A stretch of DNA of 64,000 nt from NCBI RefSeq assembly GCF_029961155.1, contig NZ_JASBRH010000006.1, positions 124,001 to 188,000 on the forward strand, given 5' to 3'. The translations under genes and the position numbers were made by a program. This stretch comes from Pontibacterium granulatum. GTDB taxonomy: Bacteria; Pseudomonadota; Gammaproteobacteria; Pseudomonadales; Balneatricaceae. This document shows positions 51,639 through 61,475 of the stretch, one piece after another; positions within the stretch are counted from its first letter, which is position 1; each line of letters starts with the position of its first letter. The notes beneath the pieces were generated by a model, which had not been told where the DNA came from, searched no databases, and worked only from the letters and a program-made list of their open reading frames with translations.

Positions 51639-54600
51639 TCAGGGCTTACCGAACACGGTAAATCCAGCCCAGGCTGCAGGATGTTGATTCGGGGTTCCGG
51701 CATCCAGCATTTGGCGTTGCGCATGTGCCAGGGCGCTGAAGTAATCTTTCTCTGGTTCTTCCTCCAATGTGCGGTAGAAGTGTTGCATCAAACTGGAGGT
51801 TGCACTGTCATCTACCTTCCAATAGGACGCAACCACGGTTGGCACATGCGCGTGAGCAAACGCACGGGCCAGCGTCGCGTACTCCAAGCCTGGCTTGCCA
51901 ATACCGGTTTCACAGGCAGACAGTACCACCAGGTCGGTCTGGTCCAGGTCAAGGGTGGCGATATCGATGACGTTGAGGCGATAACTGTTGGCGAGTAACA
52001 GGTAGCTGTCGGCCGGTGTGCTCTGGTTCAGACTGCCGTGGGTGGCCAGGTGCATGACACGTGCTTCTGCCGTTGCGGCGGTCAGGTTGTCGTATGTGGC
52101 CTCTTCACCCTCAAGAATGATGGGTTCCTGACTGCTATCAGCGGCTATCTTTGCAACCTCTTTACGGGCACCGGGCAGGCTGCCATCCGGATCGGCTACC
52201 ATCAACAGGGCATTGCTGTAAGAGTCGTCATGTTGCAGCACCAGATTCAGGTGATACATCGATGGAATCACACCCAGATTGAAGTGTTGTACCGCGTACT
52301 GCACCTGCGGTTTTATCTGACGCACGAGCGCCGGGAACGGCAGGTAGGTGAGTGCGCCCACCGGCGTGATAAATACCTGCGATTTGCCTTCCAGCTCTCG
52401 CTCTACCGGGCGTAGCAGTTGTTCATAGAGCCAGTTAAGGCGCTGCAGTTGCTCATCGGCGTGTTGCCGTTGATCGTGGATGGCTGTCGTGGGTTTATTG
52501 GAGAGCCCTCGCGCACTCTTTTGTGGTAACAGGTGGGCCGCCTGATAGCGCAACGCACCCACAACCGCGGTACTGGTGTCATACAGGTCACGGCGACTGA
52601 CGCTGACTTCACGGATCTGGGCGCCTTCCTGCGTGACCACCTGAATCAGCAGCTTGTCGGGTGTCGGCAGATACTGCACCAATGCTTGTTCGGGGCTGAG
52701 CTGTTTGTGCATGGCGGCGACTTCACGCGGGTCCAGCTTCAACATCTGATAAAGCCCGTAGTGTTCACTTTCGATGCGCGCCAGCAGTTTTTCACGCACA
52801 CGGTTCTTGGCTTTGAGGCGCTTTTTCAGGGCTTCACCATCCTCCGGTTGTGCTGCCTGAGCTGTATTGGCACTGGCACCCTCGTTGTCTTGAGAGGCAT
52901 CTGGTGTAGTGGTTGAGCGCAGTAACTGCTGTTCCAGCTCGCCGATGTTTTCTTGCATCTTGCGGTACCTTGCCAACAGCCGACCCTGCTTGGTTGCCGG
53001 GTCTATCCGGGCCAGGAAGATCTCGCTGAGGTCTTGTTGCTGCTGGTGTTCGCTATCGGCAAAGGCGATCTGACCAAGCTGGTTGTCGGTCAGCAGGGAT
53101 GCGATGCCTTCGCTCTCGTAAACAAGAACACCCAAATCGGTAGCGGCATAGATACGGCCGTCTCCATCAATGGAAACGGCATGCACTGTGCGGCCACCGT
53201 ACTGCCCCAGGCGCTGGTCCTCCGGCAAAAGTTGATTTAAACGGTCGGGATAGAACCATTTACCGTTGTGATAAAGCACCACGCCACCGGCAGATGGAAA
53301 CAGCCAGCTGTTGTCGTCGTGGAACCGCGCACCCTGTCTTCCCAGCCACAACATCTCGGTTTTCTCCGTGACAGCAGCGTATGTCGGGTCATTAAGGGCA
53401 CGGAAAGAGCGGCGTTGCTTATGCGCATCAGGCCCGGCCTTCTCACGGACAAAGCTCTGGTTGGTGGATACGATGGCCGTATTGGCATCGATTCGGGTAT
53501 AGCCGGTGGCGAACCAGTGATCGGGATGGCCAAGGTTTTCAAAGCGACTGCCGTTCCATTTCAATAATCCGCCGGAAAGAGTGACACCCTGATAGTCCAG
53601 ATGTCCTTCATTGGACGCTACAACATAGAGGTCGCCGTTCAGGTCTTGGTAGATCTCGCTCAGCATCGGGCTGCGGGACGGGAACTTCTTCGCATCCAGG
53701 ATGTAGTTGAACTCCTCGACTTGGTCATTTGCATAACGGAACAGAGAGGAGCCTGCGGTCACCCAGATAACATCCTTGCTATCCACATAGATATCTACGA
53801 CACGACCTCCCCAGCCATCCTCGTCCACCGACGGCTCTGCGCGGAACAGTTCCTGAGCCTGGTCCGAGCCACGCTGGAAACGGATGATCGTATTGCCGTC
53901 ATGGGTGATCAGGTTGCCCGCGCGGTCCTGTGTCAACACCCGTGCGTTGGCACCGGAAAACTGATCGGCATCTGATACGGTTTTGCCCTGTTCCACATAC
54001 AAGATCTGCCGTCCGGTCGCCATAAAGGTCAGACCCAGCTCGTTATCACTCAACAGGTCGTATACCGGCCCAGCGCTGAGCTGCTGTGCTTTACCCTCGA
54101 AGCGGGTGTAGACACCGTCCTGACTGAGAATCGCCAGGCCGTTCGGGCCGCTGTAGGAATGCTGAGGACCCACCTGCAGACCACCGCGGCGGGTTTCATA
54201 CGGCAACGGCATGGCTTCGAAGTAGTTGTCCTTCAGTACGTTGATGGCGAGGTCGGTGTTTACGACCAGCGTGTCACCTACCTCCGGTAAACGCCAGATC
54301 GCCAGTTCGTGTATCTGTTTGGAGAGCAGTAGGTCCTGCTGACGGGCGATAATCTGAGGCGACTGACCCGCTACTTGCCACTGATTGTTCAGTTCGGTCA
54401 ATGCCAGGCGGTAGACCAGCCCGTTTTGCAGCCAGTAAAGCAACCCCTGATCAGCATGCCAGGCGAAGTCCTGCGCTTGTCCCAGAGACTGGCTGGATCC
54501 GTTGCTGTACAACCACAGCTGGTTTTCACTGCGAAGGAGCAAGCTGTTGCCATCGCTGCTGAGTACCGCGATCTGTTCCGCATTGGATACCTGCACGGAT

Positions 54601-57600
54601 TCAATTGAAACTGCTGTTTGGGTTTCGCGATTCAGTGTGAAAACACCGTTTGCCGTGGCTGCGTACACCTGATTATCCAGGCTTGCGAGACTGTTGATGC
54701 GAGGTGTCGTGAGTCCTTGTGCCGGGCCCCAGAAGCTAAGTGCTTCCTGGTAATCGCCAGTGAGGGCCATCAGGCCTTTGCTGCTGCCTAGCCAAAGGGT
54801 GCCGTCATTGGTTTCCGCCAGTGCCAGAATCTGCGAGCGGCCATCTAGGTTGTAAGGCGACAGGTTGGCGGAGAACCGTCCCAACGCATTGTCGTAGCTG
54901 TACCATTGCCAGAAACCGTTACGCAGCACGGACAAACCGTTGTCGCTGGCGACAACCAGATCGCCGTTCTGGCGGATCAGTACCTGGTGCTTGTCACTGG
55001 ACGCCTGGGACTTGGCGAATAACTCCGTATTGCCATAACGTTTCCAGTAGGCGCTGTTGCTGAAATCGGAGCGCTGCAACCAGTGTGCATCACGCAGCAA
55101 TACCAGCGGTTGCTGATCGATCTCTGCCAGGATCTGTTTCAGCTCGGGCTGTTGCTGGCGGAGAGCCGCGCCGCGCAGCCAATTCTGGGCATCATTCCAA
55201 CGGGAAAATTCGTCCCGCGGCAGTCCGTGGGGCTTTACGGTATTGTACAGTTGATGCAGTTTGCGCACTGTGGTGGCCGCATCAAGTTGATTACGCACAC
55301 CCTGCTGGGTTTTGTAGGTATCCAGCAGTGCGTAGAGCAGGTGTTCCGCCTGAGAAAAGTAGTCGGAACTGTTGCGTACGTTATCGACCAGATAGGTCGC
55401 CAGCGCGAGTTTAGCCTGCTGTTCTTCAGTACTCTCGTAAGCCGCATCATCCAGCGCTGCCTGCAGGCGCTCTTTCTCTGTGTCCTGATGGTCGAGGTGC
55501 GGCAGGGTTTTCAAATCGTGTACCTGTTGCACTTTCTTCACCATGCCAAGCAGGGACTGAAATGCCTGGGTCACGCGCAGTGCCATGCGGTGCCCTGCAT
55601 CGGAACTCACCTTCTCAATCTCGCCGTTGCCGTCGTAGCGGACGCGTATCTCGCCCACGTCTTTCAGCGTGATCCGCGTTGGTTTACCCAAGAGGCCGTA
55701 TTCAAAGCTCAGCTCTTCGCCCTTGCTGGTTTGCAACAATACGATCTGGTCATCCGCGTTGTACTCCAAACGGATCTGCTTGCCACTGGAATCAACAATG
55801 TGTGCCAGCTGGCCGCTTTCGGTATAAGTCAGGCGCATAAAACCGGCGCCCTTTGCAAAGTAGGTCGGTTTGCCAAACAACGGGTGGTCACTGCGGGTAA
55901 TCATTTCGCCGTTGGGCAACAGAATTTCAACCGTCGGCTCCTCGGCGTCAAACTGGTAGAAAATTTTGGTGCCATCGGCCGTCAATGCTTCGCGGCGTGC
56001 GCGATCGTACCAGCGGATGTAGCGCAACGATACGCCAGGTCCGGTGTTGCCGGTGGCGTACTGCTCAAACTCAGACAGGGAATCACCCAGCTGCCCGAGT
56101 GCTTTGCGTTCCCAGTCCTTATCGACATGCAGGCCACGCGCTTTGGCGTCCTGGATTGCCTTCAGGGCAACAATCGGGCTGCCGCTCCAGAGTAGGTTTT
56201 TATGCAGGAAGGAGCGCAGTTTAGTCTCATCGTACGGATTGCGGGCGATCATCTGTGCGCCGTAACCGCGAGTTTTGGCAGCACCGAGTTGCTGTGAGTA
56301 CTCGGCGACCAGCTCGTGGAAGTGGTCGGTGCTGTCCCGGTCGAAGTAGCTGCGATCAGCCAGGGCGTTGGCCGCACACTTTAGATCCTGGCGCGCGCGA
56401 CAAAAACCTTCCCGGTAGCGGAGATAATTACTGTGGTTGCCGTACAGCTGTGCATATTCCTGCCAGGCTTGTTCAGCCATACGTATCGTTTCGTGTGGCA
56501 GACGTTGGCGCTTGGTCTGGTTTTCGTAAACCCAGGCGTCAAACAGCAAGGTACGCAAACGGCTGCTGATACGGACGTTCTCCGGATTTTGTGCAAAGCG
56601 CCCCAGGCACTGCTGGACCTCCAGATGAGCCGCTGTCCATGCTTTGGCATCAACATGGATATCGACCACCTTTTCGCACGGGAAAGACTCGTACGGGGCG
56701 GCTTTCTGGGCGCGTTTCCAAAAGGCGATTTTATCTGCATTACTGCTATTCGCCGGTAGCGAGCGCTTGGCAAGCTGCCAGAGGTTTTTGTCCCAGGGAC
56801 GGGTCTGTGCGGCTTGCTCGGCAAACTGCTGTGCCTGGGTCGGGCTTTGCTGCTCGGACTTGTACTCGTAGATCAGGTCTTGCAGACCACTGTCGGATGG
56901 ATACTGCTCAAGCAGCGCCACAGCGGCTGACAGGGCTGCTTCTTTCTTACCCTGCTGCCATTGCAAGCGCAGGGCCCGTTTATTCAATGCCAGATGCGCC
57001 GGGTAATGTTCCAACGCTTCCTGTAACAGGATTTGGTAAGTGCTGTCGCGTTTCAGGGTTTGCAGCAGCCCCAGCGCTTCGTCGTATGTATCGACAGCAG
57101 GACGTGGTTTGCGATACTGCTCAAACACGGTGTAGGCCTGAGCGACTTCACCGGATTCCCGATAGGCGCGCATGAAGCGGCTTAGGTGGGTTGTGCTCAG
57201 GTCCGGTTTCAGTGTGGCGCCTTTGGTCATCCAAAAGACCGCTTCGTTCGGGCGTTTGTCTTTCAGCTCCAGATTGGCGATCTGGAACATCAGGCGTGCG
57301 TTTTGTGGTGAGGTCTCCAGCGCTTTCTTCAGCTCTTCTCGGGCTTGTCCCTTATCACCGGTGGCGATCAGGCCGTCGATAAAATAACGGGACTGGCGGG
57401 CGATGAGATCGGTATCACCGTACCAACGTGCAACCTGCGCTGCATAACGGCGGGCCTGTTCAGGTTTGCGCAGTTTTACCAGCAGTTCAACCGGCTTGTC
57501 GCGGTTGGCGTAGAACGGGAAAATCGCGGTACCGTTGAGGGCCGCTTCAAGCGCTTCTGCAAAGTAATTTCCTCCGGCCAGAGCGTATGACTTAGCCACC

Positions 57601-60600
57601 CAGGCGCGACTGTCACGCGGGTTTTCTTGCAGGAACTGTTCGATGTAAGGCAAACGGTCCGTGTACAGCCAGCGGTGCTGTTGCAGCAATGCACGGATAT
57701 AGCGCCCGTTGAGCGAATCACGAATCGATGGCAGGTTGGCAAAATCGTATGCTTGCTTGCGTAAGGTATCACGTTCCAGTAACGCCATCTCTTCGTACAT
57801 CCACGCCGGTTGCCACATGCCCGGAGCCATCTCGATGACCCGGTTCAGGTATGCGAACATCGCACTGAAGTGCTGTTGTTTCTCAACCTCATTGGCGAGC
57901 TCGACCAGCGCGAAGATCTCTTTTGGACTGTAGTGCCCATCAGGTGGATACAGAGTCAGTATTTGCTCCGGTCGCGTATTTAATGCGATCAACATTTGAG
58001 GCGAGAGGCCCAGCAGTTGTTTCAATTCTGCACTTGCATCGGCGTAGGCGTTTTCGAGCTGGTCCAGACGCAGATGGGTTGAACTCCAGATATAAGCCGC
58101 GTGTGGGTGAGGGTTGCTGGATGCCAGATCCTTCTCAATCGAGGTTAGCATTTTATCCTTACGATCAGCCCAATAGAGGGCACTCCAGAAGCGCAGGCGG
58201 CGGTCTTCGCTATCCGGCCCTGTGCGGTCTGGTTCAGGCATCGCATCGGCAAGGGTCTGCACCATCTTGAAATGCCCCTGATTGATCGCCAGTTCAATCG
58301 GTGTACGGCCCTCGTGGTCCTGTTCGGTGACCTTAAAGCCTTTTTCCAGCAAGCCATCTACGAGACGCAAGTTTCCCTGTTCGGCTACAAGATGGAGCAG
58401 GGTGCGCCCCTGGTTATCCTTTTCATGTAGCTTGGCACCCTGCTTGAGCAGGCTGGTAAACGCATAGGGATTATTGGTGGCCAGCCACAGTGCCGGGCGA
58501 TCGTGATTATCGCGGACATTCGGGTTGGCGCCATTGCTCAGCAACCAGAAGCCAAATGGCCAGTCATCATCATGCAGGCTACGGATCAACAGGCTGTTGC
58601 CGTGCGTATCTGCAACATCAATCTGCTTGTGTTCAGCGATCCAGCGTTTGAGCATCTCCTGATGGCCAAGATCGTACAGGTGGTGGTAGAGCTGTGGATC
58701 GGGCGTGGCGCCGGCGGTGAGCAGCAGGTCGGCAACCTCAAAGGCCTCGCCTTTGATCGCAAGATACAGAGGGCTGTGCCGGTCGCTGGTTGCCGCAGGG
58801 TTAAGATCGATGCCTTTTGCGAGCAGTTGCCGCAGCAGTTCCATGTCGCCCTTGCCCACCAGCAGGTGCAGTGGGGTGTTGCCTTCGGTATCTCGTTGAT
58901 TCAACTGCGAGGTGGTGGCTGCGTTGATGAGGCGATTGGTTAATTTGGTTTGTTTGCTCTTTAGACCTTTAAAAAGAATCGGCTCATCTTCAAGGTCTTT
59001 TAACGCCAACTGATTTGGATCCGATAGAAGTTGATCCAGCAGTGTCCACCATGTTGATTGGGTGTCAGTTTCCTCTTCCAATTGGTCCAGCTCATCAACA
59101 ACCATCGCCAGAGGATAATCATAGAGGCCCCCGTAGAGGCCAAATCCATCACTGGCCTCGTGTACCTCACCTCGCAACAACGGGTTTGCACCTTCTTTCA
59201 GCAACCAAAGTGCGGTGTTTGGCGCTTCGTTGTAGATGGCGGTTTGCAGCAGCGTGTTGGCGTTATCGTCAGATTGATTTAGATCGGCGTTGCCTACCCC
59301 CAACTGGCGCAGATAAGGCAGGGCCTCATCCTGTCGGTTCTCGATCAGATCAAACATCAAGGCAATACGATCAGGACCTTCTTGCTGGCGTTGCCAATCC
59401 AGCAAAGGCTGGAGTAGTTCGTCTGCATCGGCGGCCAGGGCTAACCGCAGCAAACCGGGATACATAGCTTCCAGTTGTTCTATGTGTGCCCAGGCAATCA
59501 ATTCAGTCAGGAACGTACCATCCTCCCATGCATCCAGCAGATCGGTGTCGAGTGCTTCATCCGCGACTTTACGGTCCAGTTTTGGCTGCAAAAGTTGCAC
59601 CGTTTTCAGATCGCCAAGATAGAGGGCGTGACTGAACAGTTGGGTTACCAACAGTGGATTTTCGCTCGCCAATACCTGCGGCGCCATCGCTTGTAACAAG
59701 GAAGGACTTCCCAACCAACCGGCATAGGTCAGCGGATGCTCGTAATACGGCGCTTCAACGGAAGCGAGAAGGGTTGCTCCACGCGCCAATAGTAGCTGAG
59801 CGAGTTCGGAATTTTCGGCTGCCAACGCAATCTGCAGTAAGGACGGCCTTTCCGGTAGGGTTTTATTCACCGGCCAACCGGCGTCCAGGAGCTGAATCAG
59901 GGCGTCTTTGCGGCCGTATTCCAGAGCACTGGTCAGCAATGAAAACTGCTGCTCATCGTTGAGTGGTTTGGTCACGCTGTTATACAGCAGCGGAAACAGG
60001 CTGTGGTCTTCGCGCTCCAGCGCCCAGTCCAGAGCTGACGATCCGTCTGCATTGACCGTCAGTGGATCAGCGTCTTTAGCGAGTAATCGTTCGACCAACG
60101 CTCTGGAATCCAAGCCTACGGCGTAGTGCAGCAGGGTGTTTTCGCTTTCATCCCGCGTATTCAGCGCCAAGCCCTTGTCGAGCAATAGCTGAAGATTATC
60201 GGCGGCAGAGTTGTAGACCTCCTCCTGGGTGATAGCCTGCAGAATGGTCCAGCCATTCGCGGCCACCGCATTGACATCCGCTCCCTGTCCAATCAGCCAT
60301 GCGGCGAGCTGTGGTTGATTGCTCATAAAGCTGAACTGCAGGGGGGTGCCATGCTCCAGGCTACTGAGATTGATGTCGGCGCCCTGACGAACAAGTAACT
60401 CCACCATCGCTTTATTGCGGTTATGGATAGCGTAGATCAGCGGCGTGGTGCCGTGATCATCCCGCTGGTTGAGCGCTGTTGGGCTCTTCTGCAGCTGGGC
60501 TTCCACACCCGCCAGATCGGAAGCGTTGATATAGTCAGTAAGGGGATCGGCGAAGACTGCCGGTACACTACCGATCAGCAAGGCTGCGCTCAGTGCGCCC

Positions 60601-60674
60601 TGGCGTAACCAGCGACGGGAGCGGCAAATGGTCGAGTTCAAGATCTGCGATGTGTGCTGTGACAGAAATAACAT
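51639..60674 (-). CDS. Giant secreted ankyrin-TPR-propeller CHAT protease
   Basis: This protein of 3,011 residues has a Sec signal peptide with a long basic N region (about 1-43, PAVFA/DPL). Ankyrin repeats follow (about 50-810, many DxxGxTPLHxA and ADxN units), then TPR-like helical repeats (about 820-1540), an RHS/YD-like beta segment (about 1548-1690), a helical part (about 1700-1860), a beta-propeller with Reg_prop-like units such as NDGTLWLGSSKGL (about 1865-2540), a coiled coil (about 2540-2640) and a C-terminal CHAT domain (about 2660-3011) with catalytic His2879 (LATHG) and Cys2921 (LSACETG). Start 60674 has AGAGG upstream. CHAT proteases normally cleave a specific partner; the ankyrin, TPR and propeller parts probably sense or scaffold. 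Confidence 0.9.
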   Translation of the reverse strand: MLFLSQHTSQILNSTICRSRRWLRQGALSAALLIGSVPAVFADPLTDYINASDLAGVEAQLQKSPTALNQRDDHGTTPLIYAIHNRNKAMVELLVRQGADINLSSLEHGTPLQFSFMSNQPQLAAWLIGQGADVNAVAANGWTILQAITQEEVYNSAADNLQLLLDKGLALNTRDESENTLLHYAVGLDSRALVERLLAKDADPLTVNADGSSALDWALEREDHSLFPLLYNSVTKPLNDEQQFSLLTSALEYGRKDALIQLLDAGWPVNKTLPERPSLLQIALAAENSELAQLLLARGATLLASVEAPYYEHPLTYAGWLGSPSLLQAMAPQVLASENPLLVTQLFSHALYLGDLKTVQLLQPKLDRKVADEALDTDLLDAWEDGTFLTELIAWAHIEQLEAMYPGLLRLALAADADELLQPLLDWQRQQEGPDRIALMFDLIENRQDEALPYLRQLGVGNADLNQSDDNANTLLQTAIYNEAPNTALWLLKEGANPLLRGEVHEASDGFGLYGGLYDYPLAMVVDELDQLEEETDTQSTWWTLLDQLLSDPNQLALKDLEDEPILFKGLKSKQTKLTNRLINAATTSQLNQRDTEGNTPLHLLVGKGDMELLRQLLAKGIDLNPAATSDRHSPLYLAIKGEAFEVADLLLTAGATPDPQLYHHLYDLGHQEMLKRWIAEHKQIDVADTHGNSLLIRSLHDDDWPFGFWLLSNGANPNVRDNHDRPALWLATNNPYAFTSLLKQGAKLHEKDNQGRTLLHLVAEQGNLRLVDGLLEKGFKVTEQDHEGRTPIELAINQGHFKMVQTLADAMPEPDRTGPDSEDRRLRFWSALYWADRKDKMLTSIEKDLASSNPHPHAAYIWSSTHLRLDQLENAYADASAELKQLLGLSPQMLIALNTRPEQILTLYPPDGHYSPKEIFALVELANEVEKQQHFSAMFAYLNRVIEMAPGMWQPAWMYEEMALLERDTLRKQAYDFANLPSIRDSLNGRYIRALLQQHRWLYTDRLPYIEQFLQENPRDSRAWVAKSYALAGGNYFAEALEAALNGTAIFPFYANRDKPVELLVKLRKPEQARRYAAQVARWYGDTDLIARQSRYFIDGLIATGDKGQAREELKKALETSPQNARLMFQIANLELKDKRPNEAVFWMTKGATLKPDLSTTHLSRFMRAYRESGEVAQAYTVFEQYRKPRPAVDTYDEALGLLQTLKRDSTYQILLQEALEHYPAHLALNKRALRLQWQQGKKEAALSAAVALLEQYPSDSGLQDLIYEYKSEQQSPTQAQQFAEQAAQTRPWDKNLWQLAKRSLPANSSNADKIAFWKRAQKAAPYESFPCEKVVDIHVDAKAWTAAHLEVQQCLGRFAQNPENVRISSRLRTLLFDAWVYENQTKRQRLPHETIRMAEQAWQEYAQLYGNHSNYLRYREGFCRARQDLKCAANALADRSYFDRDSTDHFHELVAEYSQQLGAAKTRGYGAQMIARNPYDETKLRSFLHKNLLWSGSPIVALKAIQDAKARGLHVDKDWERKALGQLGDSLSEFEQYATGNTGPGVSLRYIRWYDRARREALTADGTKIFYQFDAEEPTVEILLPNGEMITRSDHPLFGKPTYFAKGAGFMRLTYTESGQLAHIVDSSGKQIRLEYNADDQIVLLQTSKGEELSFEYGLLGKPTRITLKDVGEIRVRYDGNGEIEKVSSDAGHRMALRVTQAFQSLLGMVKKVQQVHDLKTLPHLDHQDTEKERLQAALDDAAYESTEEQQAKLALATYLVDNVRNSSDYFSQAEHLLYALLDTYKTQQGVRNQLDAATTVRKLHQLYNTVKPHGLPRDEFSRWNDAQNWLRGAALRQQQPELKQILAEIDQQPLVLLRDAHWLQRSDFSNSAYWKRYGNTELFAKSQASSDKHQVLIRQNGDLVVASDNGLSVLRNGFWQWYSYDNALGRFSANLSPYNLDGRSQILALAETNDGTLWLGSSKGLMALTGDYQEALSFWGPAQGLTTPRINSLASLDNQVYAATANGVFTLNRETQTAVSIESVQVSNAEQIAVLSSDGNSLLLRSENQLWLYSNGSSQSLGQAQDFAWHADQGLLYWLQNGLVYRLALTELNNQWQVAGQSPQIIARQQDLLLSKQIHELAIWRLPEVGDTLVVNTDLAINVLKDNYFEAMPLPYETRRGGLQVGPQHSYSGPNGLAILSQDGVYTRFEGKAQQLSAGPVYDLLSDNELGLTFMATGRQILYVEQGKTVSDADQFSGANARVLTQDRAGNLITHDGNTIIRFQRGSDQAQELFRAEPSVDEDGWGGRVVDIYVDSKDVIWVTAGSSLFRYANDQVEEFNYILDAKKFPSRSPMLSEIYQDLNGDLYVVASNEGHLDYQGVTLSGGLLKWNGSRFENLGHPDHWFATGYTRIDANTAIVSTNQSFVREKAGPDAHKQRRSFRALNDPTYAAVTEKTEMLWLGRQGARFHDDNSWLFPSAGGVVLYHNGKWFYPDRLNQLLPEDQRLGQYGGRTVHAVSIDGDGRIYAATDLGVLVYESEGIASLLTDNQLGQIAFADSEHQQQQDLSEIFLARIDPATKQGRLLARYRKMQENIGELEQQLLRSTTTPDASQDNEGASANTAQAAQPEDGEALKKRLKAKNRVREKLLARIESEHYGLYQMLKLDPREVAAMHKQLSPEQALVQYLPTPDKLLIQVVTQEGAQIREVSVSRRDLYDTSTAVVGALRYQAAHLLPQKSARGLSNKPTTAIHDQRQHADEQLQRLNWLYEQLLRPVERELEGKSQVFITPVGALTYLPFPALVRQIKPQVQYAVQHFNLGVIPSMYHLNLVLQHDDSYSNALLMVADPDGSLPGARKEVAKIAADSSQEPIILEGEEATYDNLTAATAEARVMHLATHGSLNQSTPADSYLLLANSYRLNVIDIATLDLDQTDLVVLSACETGIGKPGLEYATLARAFAHAHVPTVVASYWKVDDSATSSLMQHFYRTLEEEPEKDYFSALAHAQRQMLDAGTPNQHPAAWAGFTVFGKP

Positions 60675-60927
60675 CCTGTACCTCTGAACATTTTTGAGTA
60701 TGTAATGGTTGTGATGGACAGAGGAGGGAAATCCGACGACGATCCTTCTGTACAGCATCCCTTGGATGTGAAATGACCACTAGAACACCATATACCTTAG
60801 CTGCAGAATGCGCGCAAGTTTGGGCGGTGGACGTGTGGGGTGCATACATGGTGAATCTTGAACTGAGGCTTGTAGCGGATGCTGGAATAAAGCAGAACGG
60901 AAGGACAGATTGGAGGAGTAATAGAAA
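60675..60927 (-). promoter_or_regulatory. Leader/promoter region of the CHAT gene
   Basis: About 250 bp with no credible gene. It should contain the minus-strand promoter of the giant CHAT gene. GGTATATGG near 60786-60794 (minus strand) is a weak -10 candidate. I could not find a promoter motif clearly shared with the caspase gene. Confidence 0.3.
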
Positions 60928-60960
60928 CAAAAAAGGCCTGCATTTGAGTGCAAGCCTTTA
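60928..60960 (-). terminator. Terminator of tRNA-Phe gene
   Basis: On the minus strand, AAAGGCTTGCA pairs with TGCAGGCCTTT (one G-U) around a 6-nt loop, followed by TTTT. It begins 7 nt past the tRNA CCA end. Confidence 0.85.
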
Positions 60961-60966
60961 AAGTAG

Positions 60967-61042
60967 TGGTGCCCAGAGGCGGAATCGAACCACCGACACG
61001 GGGATTTTCAATCCCCTGCTCTACCGACTGAGCTATCTGGGC
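60967..61042 (-). tRNA. tRNA-Phe (GAA)
   Basis: The 76-nt gene encodes its own CCA. Acceptor GCCCAGA pairs with TCTGGGC; the D arm (GCTC..GAGC), anticodon stem GGGGA/TCCCC with loop TTGAAAA (anticodon GAA) and T arm with GTTCGATTC are all intact. No integrase or direct repeat is nearby, so it is not a visible integration site. Confidence 0.97.
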
Positions 61043-61063
61043 AACGTCGTAACGTGGATGCGT

Positions 61064-61092
61064 ATTAAACGGATTTAGCCAGCGTATGTCAA
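61064..61092 (-). promoter_or_regulatory. Sigma-70 promoter of tRNA-Phe
   Basis: On the minus strand a perfect TTGACA (61092-61087), 17-bp spacer and TTTAAT (61069-61064) lie 21 bp from the tRNA 5' end. The tRNA thus has its own strong promoter, separate from yggX. Confidence 0.88.
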
Positions 61093-61167
61093 CACAAAAA
61101 ATAGATATTTTTCAAAAATTTATCTGTTTTCTGTGAGGTGCTGTCCAAACAGCCGGTTAAGCACGAA

Positions 61168-61440
61168 TTACTTGGATGGTGGTACGTAACCTTCCACTTT
61201 TTCGTAGTCGTCGCCGGACATGAATTTCTCCATCTCCTCTTGCAGGAATACGCGGGTTTTTGGGTCCATCATGCTTAGGTGTTTTTCGTTGATCAGCAGT
61301 GTCTGATGGGCGGTCCACTCCTGCCAAGCTTTCTTGGATACGTTATCGTAAATATCCTGACCTTTCGGGCCTGGGTACGGTGCGCGATCCAATCCTTCCA
61401 GTTCTTCTTTGTATTTACGACAGAATACGGTGCGGCTCAT
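61168..61440 (-). CDS. yggX: YggX, iron-trafficking/oxidative damage protection protein
   Basis: The 90-residue protein has the family start [18 protein letters not shown] with the redox-relevant Cys7, then [22 protein letters not shown] and [16 protein letters not shown]. Known to limit iron-driven oxidative damage and to protect Fe-S proteins; MutY, encoded 35 bp upstream, is an Fe-S enzyme. GGAG lies 9 nt before the ATG. The mutY-yggX order is conserved in gammaproteobacteria. Confidence 0.95.
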   Translation of the reverse strand: MSRTVFCRKYKEELEGLDRAPYPGPKGQDIYDNVSKKAWQEWTAHQTLLINEKHLSMMDPKTRVFLQEEMEKFMSGDDYEKVEGYVPPSK

Positions 61441-61475
61441 CAGAGATCTCCAAAAAATTCGGTACTGTTTATAGC

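Noticed and set aside
55083..56195. 370-codon plus-strand open frame within the CHAT gene
   Set aside because: Antisense of the CHAT gene's helical/propeller part; no domain recognised and no ribosome-binding site seen.
60675..60758. 28-codon N-terminal extension of the CHAT protein
   Set aside because: The ATG at 60674 has AGAGG upstream and begins a sensible signal peptide; the extension would bury that signal.
60961..61092. tRNA-Phe as an integration site of a genomic island carrying the CHAT locus
   Set aside because: No integrase, no repeated tRNA 3' end and no clear composition change were seen. The locus could still be acquired, but the sequence here does not show it.
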